Numbered from the stretch's first letter, positions 18,367 to 27,904 are shown. The stretch is DNA of 64,000 nt from JBFAPK01 sp040676675 (GCF_040676675.1 NZ_JBFAPK010000003.1:186001-250000); one strand, 5' to 3'. The notes: generated from the sequence alone by a model not told the origin. Program-made: numbers and translations.

Positions 18367-19305
18367 TCACGCGCCCTCGGCGCCCTCGGGACGCCGGTAG
18401 CGGCCGGGGGCCGTGCCGTATTCGCGCTTGAACGCGTTCGCGAAGGCGAACTCCGAGGTGTAGCCGACCTGGCGGGCGACCGTCGCGATGGGGGCGTCCG
18501 TACCGCGGAGCAGGTTGGCGGCGAGCGTCAGGCGCCACCACGTGACGTAGCTCAGCGGTCCCTGGCTGGTCAGGTCCTTGAAACGGCGCGCGAAGGACGC
18601 CCGGGAGACACCGCTCAGCGCCGCGAGCCCCTCGACCTTCCAGGGCCGCGCGGGCTCCGCGTGGATCGCGCGGAGCGCGGCGCTGACCGCCGGGTCGGTG
18701 AGCGCGGCCGCCCAGCCCGCGGTCGAGGTGCTCTCGTACCAGCCGCGCAGCAGGTGGACCAGCAGCAGGTCGATCAGGGCGGTGGTCGCCACGTGGGAAC
18801 CGGGACCGGGCCGGCGCAGCTCGTCGGCGAGCAGGTCGATCGTCGACCGGAGGTGGTTGTGCCGCCCGAGTCGGGCGGGTAGATGGATCATCTCGGGTAG
18901 GCCCGCGAGCAGGGGATGCGCTCGTTCCCGGGTGAGGCGGTACATGCCGCACAGCATGGCGGCACCGGCGCCGCCCGCGCCGGAGCCGTCCGGCCCGACC
19001 GCGGTGGTACGCCGATCGTCGTCGGGCACGGCCTCGGGGACGTACGACATGGGCAGCAGGGGCGTGTCCGGACGGTCGGCCATCGCGTGCCCGTGGCCGT
19101 GCGGGAACACGACGACGTCGCCGACTCCGAGCGGTACCGGCCGGCCGGTCCGGGCGATCAGCCAGACCGACCCTTCGAGGACCACGTGGAAGCCGACGCC
19201 GGGGACGGACGGGAACGCCCGGCCCCACGGTGGGCGGCAGTCGACCCGGTACGAGACCGGGTGACCGGTACGGGCCGCGGTCAGCGCCTGGCTCAGAACG
19301 TCCAC
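18367..19305 (-). CDS. AraC family transcriptional regulator (cupin type)
   Basis: The 312-residue protein starts at GTG 19305. The N-terminal part is a cupin_6/AraC-binding domain (FHVVLEGSVWLI, then PVPLGVGDVVVFPHGHGH). The C-terminal 100 residues have two helix-turn-helix motifs (LSGVSRASFARRFKDL and QVGYTSEFAFANAFKREYG). Members next to an oxidoreductase often respond to electrophiles or quinones. It is divergent from the FMN reductase at 19423 and shares its promoter gap, which contains a 21-bp-spaced direct repeat. Confidence 0.9.
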   Translation of the reverse strand: MDVLSQALTAARTGHPVSYRVDCRPPWGRAFPSVPGVGFHVVLEGSVWLIARTGRPVPLGVGDVVVFPHGHGHAMADRPDTPLLPMSYVPEAVPDDDRRTTAVGPDGSGAGGAGAAMLCGMYRLTRERAHPLLAGLPEMIHLPARLGRHNHLRSTIDLLADELRRPGPGSHVATTALIDLLLVHLLRGWYESTSTAGWAAALTDPAVSAALRAIHAEPARPWKVEGLAALSGVSRASFARRFKDLTSQGPLSYVTWWRLTLAANLLRGTDAPIATVARQVGYTSEFAFANAFKREYGTAPGRYRRPEGAEGA

Positions 19306-19329
19306 GCCGCCATCCTATTCCGCGCTCGC

Positions 19330-19377
19330 TGAGACGATGGCGTATGGATTTGACGTGATCACGCATGGATCGTCTCA
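19330..19377. promoter_or_regulatory. Candidate AraC operator
   Basis: TGAGACGAT (19330-19338) is inverted as ATCGTCTCA (19369-19377). Inside are two direct copies of ATGGAT, at 19344-19349 and 19365-19370, exactly 21 bp (two helical turns) apart, and a CGTGATCACG palindrome at 19354-19363. Two half-sites on the same DNA face suit an AraC dimer. Confidence 0.55.
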
Positions 19378-19422
19378 ACGTCACGCACATAGCCTGCCGA
19401 TGACGCAATCAAGGAGGGTTCC

Positions 19423-20004
19423 ATGTTGAAGATCGCCATCGTCGTCGGCAGCGTTCGCCCCGGCCGTGCCGGTATGGCCGTGGCCAACTGGGTGTACGAG
19501 GTCGCGACCCGGCACGGCGGCGCGACGTACGAGATCATCGATCTCCGGGACGTCGACCTGCCGCCCATGGACGAGGAGGTCCCGCCGATGCTGGGCCAGT
19601 ACGCCCGGCCGCACACCCAGCGCTGGGCGGATCGGATCCGCCCCTTCGACGGGTACGTGTTCGTCACGCCCGAGTACAACCACGGCATGCCGGCGGCGCT
19701 GAAGAACGCGATCGACTTCCTCTACGCCGAGTGGAACAACAAGGCGGCGGGGTTCGTCAGCTACGGCAGCGAGGGCGGCGTCCGCGCGGTGGAGCAGCTC
19801 CGGCAGGTCGTGGCCCAGGTGCGGATCGCGGACGTGGGAGCCAGCGTGCCGCTCTCGCTGGCCACGGACTTCGTCGACTTCACGCAGTTCCGACCGCAGG
19901 AGTCCCGCGAGCAGCTGGCGCACGCGATGCTCGGCGAACTGGTCGAGTGGAGCGGCGCGCTGCGTGCGGTCCGCGCCGGCGCCCACGCCGGGCAGGCGGC
20001 GTAA
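19423..20004 (+). CDS. NADPH-dependent FMN reductase
   Basis: A 193-residue flavodoxin-like protein with a strong AAGGAGG ribosome site. GSVRPGRAG (residues about 9-17) binds the FMN phosphate, VTPEYNHGMPAALKNAID (about 85-102) is the family signature, and SYGSEGGVRA follows. The family (Pfam FMN_red, as in azoreductase YieF/ChrR) reduces quinones, azo compounds or chromate. The divergent AraC gene probably controls it. Confidence 0.92.
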   Translation: MLKIAIVVGSVRPGRAGMAVANWVYEVATRHGGATYEIIDLRDVDLPPMDEEVPPMLGQYARPHTQRWADRIRPFDGYVFVTPEYNHGMPAALKNAIDFLYAEWNNKAAGFVSYGSEGGVRAVEQLRQVVAQVRIADVGASVPLSLATDFVDFTQFRPQESREQLAHAMLGELVEWSGALRAVRAGAHAGQAA

Positions 20005-20168
20005 CGGCCGGCGAGGCGTACCCGGTCCTCCGCCGTTGCGGGGCGCGCCGCTGTCGGCGTGCCCCGGAACGAGCAGCAGGAAGTGGCCGCGCCGGCGCCC
20101 GCGTCGCCCGGAACGAGCGTCCGGTGGTCTCCGCGGACCGAGCGGTGGCCACCAAACGCCCGCCCCGG

Positions 20169-22433
20169 CTACTGCCCGGCCGGCGCGAGGTGCACGCGGC
20201 GCAACAGTTGGGCGTTGAGCGCCACGATGATCGTGGAGGCGGACATCAGCACGGCGGCGATCGCCGGGTTGAGGGTGATCCCGGCCCACGCCAGCACCCC
20301 GGCGGCCAGGGGCAGCGCGACGACGTTGTAGCCGGCGGCCCAGGCCAGGTTCTGGATCATCTTCCGGTAGGAGGAGCGGGACAGCCGGATGACGGCGGTG
20401 ACGCCGCGCGGGTCCGAGGAGGCCAGGACGACGCCGGCGGACTCGATGGCGACGTCGGTACCGGCGCCGATGGCGATGCCGACGTTGGCGCGGGCCAGGG
20501 CGGGCGCGTCGTTCACCCCGTCGCCGACCATCGCCACCGTGAGGCCGCGGCGTTGCAGGTCGGTGACGGTCTCGTCCTTGTCGGCCGGGAGCACCTCGGC
20601 GAAGACCTCGTCCACCCCCGGCCGGAACCCGAGATCGGCGGCCACCGACTCGGCGACCGACCGGGCGTCCCCGGTGATCATCATCAGCTTCCGGACGCCC
20701 TGCTGCCGCAGCTGGTCGATGGCCTCCCGGGCCTCCGGACGGACTTGGTCCTCCAACGCGAGCGCGCCGAGGATCCGGGCCGCCGGCTGATCCAGCCGGG
20801 CGAGGTAGAGCACCGCGGCACCGCGTCCGGACCACCGCGCGGTGACCTCGGCGAGGTCGTCGGGGACGTCGAGGTCGAGTTCGCGCAGCAGCGCCGGGCC
20901 ACCGACGGCGTGCTCGATCCCGTCCACCGTGGCCCGTACGCCGCGGCCGGTTAACGACCGGAACTCCGTCGCGTGGGCCCGCGGTCCGCGCTGCTCGGCG
21001 GCGGCCACGATCGCCCGGGCGAGGGGATGCTCGCTCTCGGACTCCACCGCGCCGGCCAGCCGCAGCACGTCGTCCTCGTCGTGTCCCGGCGTGCCGGCGA
21101 TGCCGGTGACGCTGTGCGCGCCCCGGGTCAGGGTGCCGGTCTTGTCGAACAGCACCGCGTCGACGGTGCGCATCCGCTCCAGCGCCAGCCGGTCCTTCAC
21201 CAGGATGCCGGACTTGGCCGCCACCGCGGTGGAGAGCGCGACGACCAGCGGGATGGCCAGCCCGAGGGCGTGCGGGCAGGCGATCACCAGGACCGTGACG
21301 GTACGCACCACGGCCTGGTCGACGTCGCCGAGGGCCGACCAGACGACGAACGTGGCCAGGGCGGTGCCGGTCGCGACGTAGACCAGCCAGGCGGCGAACC
21401 GGTCGGCGAGCAGCTGCGCCCGGCCCTGGGACTGCTGGGCCTGGGCGACCAGGCGCTGGATCCCGGCCAGGGCGGTGTCCTCGCCGACGGCGTCGACGCG
21501 TACCCGGATGGCGGAGTCCGTGGCGACCGTGCCGGCCGTCGCCCGGTCCCCGACGGTACGGGGCACCGGACGGGACTCGCCCGTGATCATCGACTCGTCC
21601 AGCTCGGCCCGGCCGTCGACCACCTCGCCGTCGGCCGGTACCCGGGATCCCGGGCGGACCAGCACCACGTCCCCGACGCGCAGTTCGGCGAGGGTGACCC
21701 GCTCGATGCCGCCGTCGGTGACCCGTTCGGCCTCGTCGGGCAGGAGCGCGGCGAGGGCGGCGAGCGCCCCGCGGGCCTGGCCGATCGCCTTCATCTCCTG
21801 CCAGTGGCCGAGCAGCATGATCGTGACCAGCGCGGCCAGCTCCCACCAGAAGTCCAGGTCGAACGCGCCCGCGGTGGTGGCCAGCGACGCCACGTAGGCC
21901 ACCGTGATCGCCATCGCGACCAGCAGCATCATCCCGGGTGCCCGGTCGCGCAGCTCACGGACCGCGCCGACCAGGAACGGCCAGCCGCCGTAGCAGAAGA
22001 CCGCGCTGCCCAGGACCGGGCCGACCCAGGAGATGCCGGGGAAGTCGAGGGAGTACCCGAACCACTCCATGACCATGTGGCTGGTGACGACGATCGGTAC
22101 GGTCAGCGCCAGGCTCAGCCAGAACTTGCGCCGGAACATCTCCGGGTCGTGACCGGCGTGCTTGTCGTGCCCCTGGTGCCCGCCGTCTCCCGGGTGGTGC
22201 CCGCCGTGATCCGGGTGGTTTCGGTCCCCGCCCGCGCCCTGCCGGTCCTGGCCCGGCTCGTGCCCGCGGTGGTCCGCAGGATGGTCGTGGCCGCCGTGCG
22301 TCATCCCCGGCGCCGGCCCGGCGGCACCGTACGGCCCGCCGGCCCGGGCGGGCGGGGCGCCGGGGGAGTCCCCGGTGGCGGGAGTGGTCGAACCCTGCGA
22401 CTCCGGCCCGTGGCCGGCAAGATCGTGGCGCAT
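20169..22433 (-). CDS. copB: Copper/silver-translocating P1B-type ATPase (CPH type)
   Basis: The ATG at 22433 (MRHDLAGHG) is 7-8 nt after GGAGG and gives 754 residues. The first 110 residues are very rich in His (HGGHDHPADHRGH, HPDHGGHHPGDGGHQGH), a likely metal-binding tail. The membrane motif VIACPHALGLAIP (CPH, not CPC) marks the P1B-3 CopB group. VLFDKTGTLTRG is the phosphorylation site, LTGRGV is the nucleotide domain, and VGDGVNDAPAL the hinge. The function is copper or silver export. A CsoR-like box lies just upstream and DUF305/DUF6153 genes are divergent. Confidence 0.93.
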   Translation of the reverse strand: MRHDLAGHGPESQGSTTPATGDSPGAPPARAGGPYGAAGPAPGMTHGGHDHPADHRGHEPGQDRQGAGGDRNHPDHGGHHPGDGGHQGHDKHAGHDPEMFRRKFWLSLALTVPIVVTSHMVMEWFGYSLDFPGISWVGPVLGSAVFCYGGWPFLVGAVRELRDRAPGMMLLVAMAITVAYVASLATTAGAFDLDFWWELAALVTIMLLGHWQEMKAIGQARGALAALAALLPDEAERVTDGGIERVTLAELRVGDVVLVRPGSRVPADGEVVDGRAELDESMITGESRPVPRTVGDRATAGTVATDSAIRVRVDAVGEDTALAGIQRLVAQAQQSQGRAQLLADRFAAWLVYVATGTALATFVVWSALGDVDQAVVRTVTVLVIACPHALGLAIPLVVALSTAVAAKSGILVKDRLALERMRTVDAVLFDKTGTLTRGAHSVTGIAGTPGHDEDDVLRLAGAVESESEHPLARAIVAAAEQRGPRAHATEFRSLTGRGVRATVDGIEHAVGGPALLRELDLDVPDDLAEVTARWSGRGAAVLYLARLDQPAARILGALALEDQVRPEAREAIDQLRQQGVRKLMMITGDARSVAESVAADLGFRPGVDEVFAEVLPADKDETVTDLQRRGLTVAMVGDGVNDAPALARANVGIAIGAGTDVAIESAGVVLASSDPRGVTAVIRLSRSSYRKMIQNLAWAAGYNVVALPLAAGVLAWAGITLNPAIAAVLMSASTIIVALNAQLLRRVHLAPAGQ

Positions 22434-22462
22434 CTCATCGCCTCCCATTCTCGGCAGCCAGC

Positions 22463-22479
22463 ATACCCCCGGGGGGTAT
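22463..22479. promoter_or_regulatory. CsoR-like copper operator
   Basis: ATACCCCC (22463-22470) and GGGGGTAT (22472-22479) form an inverted repeat of the ATACCCC/GGGGTAT type bound by the copper sensor CsoR. It is 30 bp upstream of copB and 130 bp upstream of the DUF6153 gene, so both could be derepressed by copper. A csoR gene is not in the window. Confidence 0.75.
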
Positions 22480-22607
22480 AAGCGCAAGGGTTGTCACCCC
22501 TCCCGGGCGACTCCCCTCGCTCGTCCCCTCGCTCGCCCGGTCCCTCGTCCGCGCGATCTCTCGGGCAGGCGCCCGGCGCCGGGGCGGCCGGTCATAGGAT
22601 TCAGGCG

Positions 22608-23045
22608 ATGACGACCGGCGCAACCTCGCGGCCGCCGCACCGCAACCGTGGTGGGGCCCGGCGGCGCTGGTCGCGGTGGGTGCTGCTGCTGGCCACCCTG
22701 TTCGGTCTCGTCGTGATGCACCAACTCGCCGGCGCGCCGAACGTCCACGCCCACCACGGGGCGGCACCGGTCGCGCCCGTCGCCCGAGCGCACGCCAGCG
22801 CCGACGGGGCGGGGTGCGCCCGCGGCGACGGCGGCTGCCCGGAGCACCGGCACGGCCATCCCGGGCAGGTGTGCCAGGGTCTCGTCCCGCACACCGCGAC
22901 CCCACTCGCGCCACCGCTACCGGCCACACCCAGGATCGCCGCACCGGCGGTACTGCTCGGCCCGGACACCGCCGCGTACGACGCCGCCGACGGCTCCGGG
23001 TGCGGGCCACCGTCCCTGACCCAACTCTCCATCTCCCGCACGTAG
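22608..23045 (+). CDS. DUF6153 family membrane-anchored protein
   Basis: A 145-residue protein with a cationic N-terminus, one hydrophobic segment (WVLLLATLFGLVVMHQL, about residues 23-39) and a His/Cys-rich exterior (NVHAHHGAA, GCARGDGGCPEHRHGHPGQVCQG). Its length and pattern match DUF6153, usually found next to DUF305 in actinobacteria. Metal binding is an inference from the His and Cys residues and the copper context. It is divergent from copB. Confidence 0.78.
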   Translation: MTTGATSRPPHRNRGGARRRWSRWVLLLATLFGLVVMHQLAGAPNVHAHHGAAPVAPVARAHASADGAGCARGDGGCPEHRHGHPGQVCQGLVPHTATPLAPPLPATPRIAAPAVLLGPDTAAYDAADGSGCGPPSLTQLSISRT

Positions 23046-23144
23046 ACCGACTCCTGACGAACCGCACGTTCACCGCGCGCGCGTGGCCGTACGCCACGGC
23101 GGGCGAGAAGTCATCACCGACATTCGTCAAGGAGTCGATGCACC

Positions 23145-23816
23145 ATGCGTACCAATTCCACGCTCCGCCGCGTCCTCGCGACCGGCGGCGCGGCCCTCGC
23201 CACCCTCGCGGCCCTCGCCCTGACCGCCGGCTGCGCCGGTTCGGGCGGCGCACACGGCGGCGGGCACGACACCGGCGCCGGGCCCAGCACGAGCGCCACC
23301 GCCGCCGGCGGGGACCACAACGAGGCCGACGTCGTCTTCGCCCAGGGCATGATCCCGCACCACCGGCAGGCGGTGCAGATGGCCGAGATGGCGCAGGCCC
23401 GGGCCGGCGACCCGGAGATCAAGACCCTCGCGGCAAAGATCAAGCAGGCGCAGGAGCCGGAGATCCGACAGATGTCCGCGCTGCTCACCGCCTGGAGCGC
23501 GGCCGTACCGAGCGCCTCGGCCATGCCCGGTGCCTCCGCCATGCCCGGTGGCGCGCACGGCGGCCACGGGAACACGAACCCGATGCCCGGCATGATGAGC
23601 GGTACCGACATGTCGAGCCTGGAGAAGATCGAGGGCGCCGAGTTCGACCGGATGTTCCTGCGGATGATGATCGAGCATCACGAGGGCGCGGTCCGGATGG
23701 CCACCACCGAGCAGCAGGACGGCGGCAACGCCGAGGCGAAGAAGCTCGCCACCGCGATCGTCGCCGACCAGAACGCCGAGATCGCGCGGATGCGGGACCT
23801 GCTCGACAAGAGGTAG
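23145..23816 (+). CDS. DUF305 lipoprotein (copper-associated)
   Basis: A 223-residue lipoprotein: a lipobox LTAGC puts the acylated Cys at residue 30, followed by a Gly/His-rich linker. It contains two DUF305 four-helix repeats with the signatures FAQGMIPHHRQAVQMA and MMIEHHEGAVRMA, plus Met-rich stretches (MPGASAMPG, NPMPGMMSGTDM) that suit Cu(I). It probably binds copper outside the membrane. It lies about 100 bp after the DUF6153 gene and may share its message. The AAGGAG at 23129 is 10-11 nt from the ATG. Confidence 0.9.
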   Translation: MRTNSTLRRVLATGGAALATLAALALTAGCAGSGGAHGGGHDTGAGPSTSATAAGGDHNEADVVFAQGMIPHHRQAVQMAEMAQARAGDPEIKTLAAKIKQAQEPEIRQMSALLTAWSAAVPSASAMPGASAMPGGAHGGHGNTNPMPGMMSGTDMSSLEKIEGAEFDRMFLRMMIEHHEGAVRMATTEQQDGGNAEAKKLATAIVADQNAEIARMRDLLDKR

Positions 23817-23830
23817 CCACCCGAGCCAGC

Positions 23831-23912
23831 CCGAACGCCGGCCGGCCCGGACCTCGAACGCCGGCCGGTCCGGACCCCGGACGCCGGCCGGCCTTGGCGG
23901 GCCGGCCGGCGT
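23831..23912. terminator. Bidirectional terminator made of tandem repeats
   Basis: Three near-identical 23- to 24-bp units (core GAACGCCGGCCGGCCCGGACC) run from 23831 to 23893. The last forms a perfect 13-bp stem, ACGCCGGCCGGCC (23881-23893) with 23900-23912, around a 6-nt loop. It is placed between the convergent DUF305 and GH2 genes. Confidence 0.7.
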
Positions 23913-23917
23913 GCGGT

Positions 23918-26900
23918 TCAGGAGTTGTAGGACTGGGCGGTCACCGTCAGGCCACGGGGGCGGCCCAGGCGCTTGGGCCAGGAGACCGTCACGCGGCGGG
24001 ACTCGCCGGGGAGCAGCCAGAAATAGTTGTCGTCGTAGGTGGCGGGGAGGACCCGGTTGCCCTGGCCATCCCGCAGGGCCAGACGCACCAGGGGGGCCGC
24101 CGCGGAACCTCGGTTGGTCACCGTGGCGGAGAGGGCCTCGCGGTTCGCACGTGCGGCCGGGCCGGTGGTCACGGTCAGGCGGGTCCGGGGCATGGCCGTG
24201 AGGACGCGCATGTCCTCGGGCTTCGCGTACCGCCAGTACGTGTTCTCGGAGATCAGCGTGCCCGCCGTGTCGCGCAGTTCCAGGCGTACGAGATGGAAGG
24301 AGGGCAGCTCGGTCAGGGTGAACGCGGGCGTGGTGGAGGACGGCGCCACCGTGACCGCCCGGGTCTGCGCCTTGCTGGTCTCGCGGCCGGCCAGGTCGTA
24401 GTAGCGGGCCGTCACCACGCCGGACAGGGCGGTGGCGGTGTGGTTGACCGCCCGCACCCGCCACGTACCCGGGTCCGCCTGGATGTGCCGCATCTCGCCG
24501 GCCTTGCGCGCGCCGTAGTACGCGCCGTTGACGTCCAGGTCGTAGTCGTAGGTCTGCCACACCGTGCTGTACCAGGGGGCCTGCGACATCCACAGGAGCA
24601 GGCCGTTGGCGTTCTGGAACAGCGACGAGTTCCACGCCTCGAACATCGCCCGGTGGTTCTCGTAGTTCACGAACTGGGCGCGCCGGGTGAACTGGTCCAG
24701 CGAGTCCGCCACGCCGAGCCGGTCCTCGATCGCCTTCTGGTAGCGGTCGACGTGCTGGTTCCCGTTGGCCGCCCAGTCGTGGTAGCCCCAGACCTGGCTG
24801 ATCGGCCACGCCGGCTCCTCAGCGGCCAGGTTCTCCATCGTCTCGGCGTGCGGGAGCACCGGCATGCCGATCTCCGTGTGGAAGCCGAACACGCCCTTGA
24901 CGTAATTGCTGGGATCGATGTAGGTGTCCGGGTCGATCCAGTGCCACGGCCCGCTGCCGCTGACCACACCGGCGTTCGACGACGGCACGTAGATGACCTC
25001 GGGGTCGAGTTCGGCCACCGCCCTGCGGATGCCGGCGTCGATCGCGCCCGGCGGGAACTGCTCGTTCGCGCCGCACCACACCGCGATGCTCGGGTGGTGA
25101 CGGTAGCGGCTGATCGTGTCCGCGACGATCGCGTCGTAGACCGGCGAGCCCGAGATGAACGGCCCGGCCTCCCAGAAGTCGTTCCACACCAGCAGCCCGA
25201 ACTCGTCGCAGGCCGCGTAGAACTCCTCCCGGTTGCTGCTGCCGATCCAGTTACGGATCATCGTGAAGTTCATGTCGCGGTGCAGCTCGACCATCTCGCG
25301 GGTACGGTGCGGCTCGGTACGGCGCAGCATCTCGTCCCAGCCCCAGTTGCCGCCACGGCAGAAGACCGGCACGCCGTTCACGATGATCTTCAGCTCGATC
25401 TCGTGGTTGTCCACGTCCTTGACGTCGGTCCACGTCCGGCCGTCGTGCGAAACCTGGACGGTGAACGTGCGGGCGAACGCGACCTCCCAGGCGATCTCCA
25501 CCTGGTCGAAGGTGACCGCGTCACCGAGGTCCACCTGGATCCACTGCTCGTCCTGCGCGGCCGAGGCCCACCGAGTACGCGGATTGCCGTCCACCGCGTT
25601 CGACGCCGGGTTCCCGTCCTCGGCCGTCAAGGCCGTAGCGGTCTTGCCCAGCGCCAGGTCCGTGGAGGGCTGCGCGGCCTGCCGCACGGACAGCGTCCAG
25701 ACGGAGAAACCGTAGTCGGTGGCCCGCTTGTGACCCTGGATCCGGACGAAACGCGCGGTCTGCGACGGAAGGTCGACGACCTGGCGGCCGGTGTTGCCGA
25801 TCGGCGTCTCGTTGCTCACGGTCTTCAGGTCGGTCCAGGCGTCGCCGTCGTCGGACACCTGCACCCGGTACGTCATCGCGTACGCCGACTCCCACAGGAT
25901 GGTGACCCGGTCGAAGTCGGCCGCCGCGCCCAGGTCCACCTGGATCCACTGGTCGTCGCGGTACTCGGAGGTCCAGCGCGTGTCGACGTCGCCGTCGACG
26001 ACCGCGGCGGCGGAGGTGCCGTCGGCCTCGGTGGACGCGCGCGCGGTACCGCCCCGCGCGAGGTCGGGGCCGGTCTCGCCGTCGTGCACCTCCAGCGACC
26101 ACATGGAGACGCCCCAGCCGGTGGCGCGCTGGTCGGCCTGGATCCGCACGAACCGCTTGTGCTGCCGGTCGAAGGTGACGGTCTGGCTGGCCTTGCCGTT
26201 GTCGAAGCTCAGCGGCGGCACGGGCGGGGGCGAGATCACCACGGGCTGGAACGACTCGTAGGCGAACTCGCGGATGCCGAACCTCACCTTCCTGGTGTCG
26301 CTGACCGCGCGGCCGACGGTGGCGGTCACGGTCAGGTCGTGCAGGACCTGGTCACCGTACCCGTTGGGCCACCACAGCTTCGGGTTCTTCACCTCGACCG
26401 GGGCGAAGACCACGTCGGTGCTCGCGCCGGCGGCCACGGTCACGGTCTTCTCCAGGCGGACCTTGTCGAACGACGCCCGGACGGTGACGGTCGTGGCGGT
26501 CGAGGCGACATTGCGCACCGGGACGGTGACGGTCAACTTCGCCGTACGCTGCCCGGCCAGCTTCGTGGAGACGTAGGCGTCCCCGACCAGGACGCTGCCG
26601 GTGCTGCGCAGCCGCACATGGTTCCAGATGCCCGAGACGCGGTCGCGGATCGCCGGGATCCAGTCCCAGCCGGACACCGCCAGGTAGGTCGGCGAGTCCA
26701 GGTAGAGCGACCCGCCGTTGAGGAACGTCCAGCTGGTCAGGGTCTTCTCGCCGGGCGTGCCGGGGTGCGGCATCGGCGTGATCTTCACGGCGATCGCGTG
26801 CTCGGTACGGCCCCGGAGCGCCTCGGTGACGTCCAGGATCCCGCGCGCGAACGGGTGCGTGACGGTCCCGACGTTCACGCCGTTCACCCAGGTGGTGGCC

Positions 26901-27904
26901 TCGTGGTTGATGCCGTCGAACTCGAGCCACACGTGCCGGCCGGCCGAGACGTCCAGCCCGCGCGGCAGCGTGAACTCGCGCCGGTACCACCACGAGTGCC
27001 GGGACAGCGCCTCCGGGATCCGCTGGTTCGCGAAGCCGGCCACCGGATCGGGCAGGTGCCCCTGCTCGACGAGCGTGGCCAGCACCGTGCCCGGGACGGT
27101 CGCCGGCAGCCAGTCGCGCACGTCGCGCCGCCCGGTGGAGAGCGCGGCGCCGTCCGCCGTGCCGGCGAAGTCGTCCAGGGTGAGCGCCCAGCCGGACTCC
27201 AGCGGGACGGTGCCGTCGGCGGCCACGGTGAGCGCCGGCGCCGGCCCGGTGTTGCCGCCGGCCCAGTCGGTCCAGCCACTGGCGCCGGGCCGGGGACCCA
27301 GCGGACGCCCGTACACCTGGAAGCCGTTGAGTCCCAGCGGGTTGGTGTTGTGCCGCTTGGTCGCGGTCATCCGGACGTGCCGGGCCCTGACCGGGGTACC
27401 CAGCTTGATCGCGTTGACCCCGCCCTGGCCGTCGCTGGTCTCGTGGACCGACGTCCAGGTCTTGCCGTCGGTCGAGGTCTCGATCCGGTACGCCACGGCG
27501 GCGCTGGACTGGATCTCGTCGCCGTCCGCGTTGTTGTAGTCGCCGTCGAACGGCGGGTCGGCCAGGGTGGCCTCGAACGTCAGGGTGATCGCCTCGACCT
27601 GGCAGACCGCCTGGAGGTCGACGGCGATCCACTGCGGGTCGCCCTGCGTGGCGCGCCAACCGGAGCCACGGACGCCGACCTGCGGGAGGCCGTCGACCGC
27701 GAACGACGCCGGGGTCGGGGCGTAGTCGGTGGAGGACGCCGAGACCGGGCGGAAGAGGGCGAGGTCGGTGGCGTCGGCGCCGCCCGTCCCGGGGGTGGCG
27801 GCCTCCGCCGTCCCGGGGAGCAGGGCGCCCACGCCGATGGAAGCGAGCAGGCCGCCTCCGGCGGTGAGGAAGGCGCGTCGGGAGACGGGTGGTACGTCGG
27901 CCAT
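23918..27904 (-). CDS. Tat-secreted GH2 glycoside hydrolase with discoidin domains
   Basis: A 1,328-residue protein started at ATG 27904 behind GGAG. The Tat signal is SRRAFLTAGGG (residues about 8-18). An F5/8C (CBM32) domain covers about 50-195, and the GH2 sugar-binding jelly roll about 225-420. The Ig-like domain follows to about 550. Two more F5/8C domains (about 560-830) are inserted before the catalytic barrel. The barrel has CGANEQF (acid/base Glu, about 945) and FHTEIGMPV (nucleophile Glu, about 1012), and ends with Ig-like domains. Layout and motifs resemble exo-beta-D-glucosaminidase and beta-mannosidase relatives. The exact sugar cannot be fixed from sequence. A LacI-type palindrome precedes it. 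Confidence 0.88.
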   Translation of the reverse strand: MADVPPVSRRAFLTAGGGLLASIGVGALLPGTAEAATPGTGGADATDLALFRPVSASSTDYAPTPASFAVDGLPQVGVRGSGWRATQGDPQWIAVDLQAVCQVEAITLTFEATLADPPFDGDYNNADGDEIQSSAAVAYRIETSTDGKTWTSVHETSDGQGGVNAIKLGTPVRARHVRMTATKRHNTNPLGLNGFQVYGRPLGPRPGASGWTDWAGGNTGPAPALTVAADGTVPLESGWALTLDDFAGTADGAALSTGRRDVRDWLPATVPGTVLATLVEQGHLPDPVAGFANQRIPEALSRHSWWYRREFTLPRGLDVSAGRHVWLEFDGINHEATTWVNGVNVGTVTHPFARGILDVTEALRGRTEHAIAVKITPMPHPGTPGEKTLTSWTFLNGGSLYLDSPTYLAVSGWDWIPAIRDRVSGIWNHVRLRSTGSVLVGDAYVSTKLAGQRTAKLTVTVPVRNVASTATTVTVRASFDKVRLEKTVTVAAGASTDVVFAPVEVKNPKLWWPNGYGDQVLHDLTVTATVGRAVSDTRKVRFGIREFAYESFQPVVISPPPVPPLSFDNGKASQTVTFDRQHKRFVRIQADQRATGWGVSMWSLEVHDGETGPDLARGGTARASTEADGTSAAAVVDGDVDTRWTSEYRDDQWIQVDLGAAADFDRVTILWESAYAMTYRVQVSDDGDAWTDLKTVSNETPIGNTGRQVVDLPSQTARFVRIQGHKRATDYGFSVWTLSVRQAAQPSTDLALGKTATALTAEDGNPASNAVDGNPRTRWASAAQDEQWIQVDLGDAVTFDQVEIAWEVAFARTFTVQVSHDGRTWTDVKDVDNHEIELKIIVNGVPVFCRGGNWGWDEMLRRTEPHRTREMVELHRDMNFTMIRNWIGSSNREEFYAACDEFGLLVWNDFWEAGPFISGSPVYDAIVADTISRYRHHPSIAVWCGANEQFPPGAIDAGIRRAVAELDPEVIYVPSSNAGVVSGSGPWHWIDPDTYIDPSNYVKGVFGFHTEIGMPVLPHAETMENLAAEEPAWPISQVWGYHDWAANGNQHVDRYQKAIEDRLGVADSLDQFTRRAQFVNYENHRAMFEAWNSSLFQNANGLLLWMSQAPWYSTVWQTYDYDLDVNGAYYGARKAGEMRHIQADPGTWRVRAVNHTATALSGVVTARYYDLAGRETSKAQTRAVTVAPSSTTPAFTLTELPSFHLVRLELRDTAGTLISENTYWRYAKPEDMRVLTAMPRTRLTVTTGPAARANREALSATVTNRGSAAAPLVRLALRDGQGNRVLPATYDDNYFWLLPGESRRVTVSWPKRLGRPRGLTVTAQSYNS

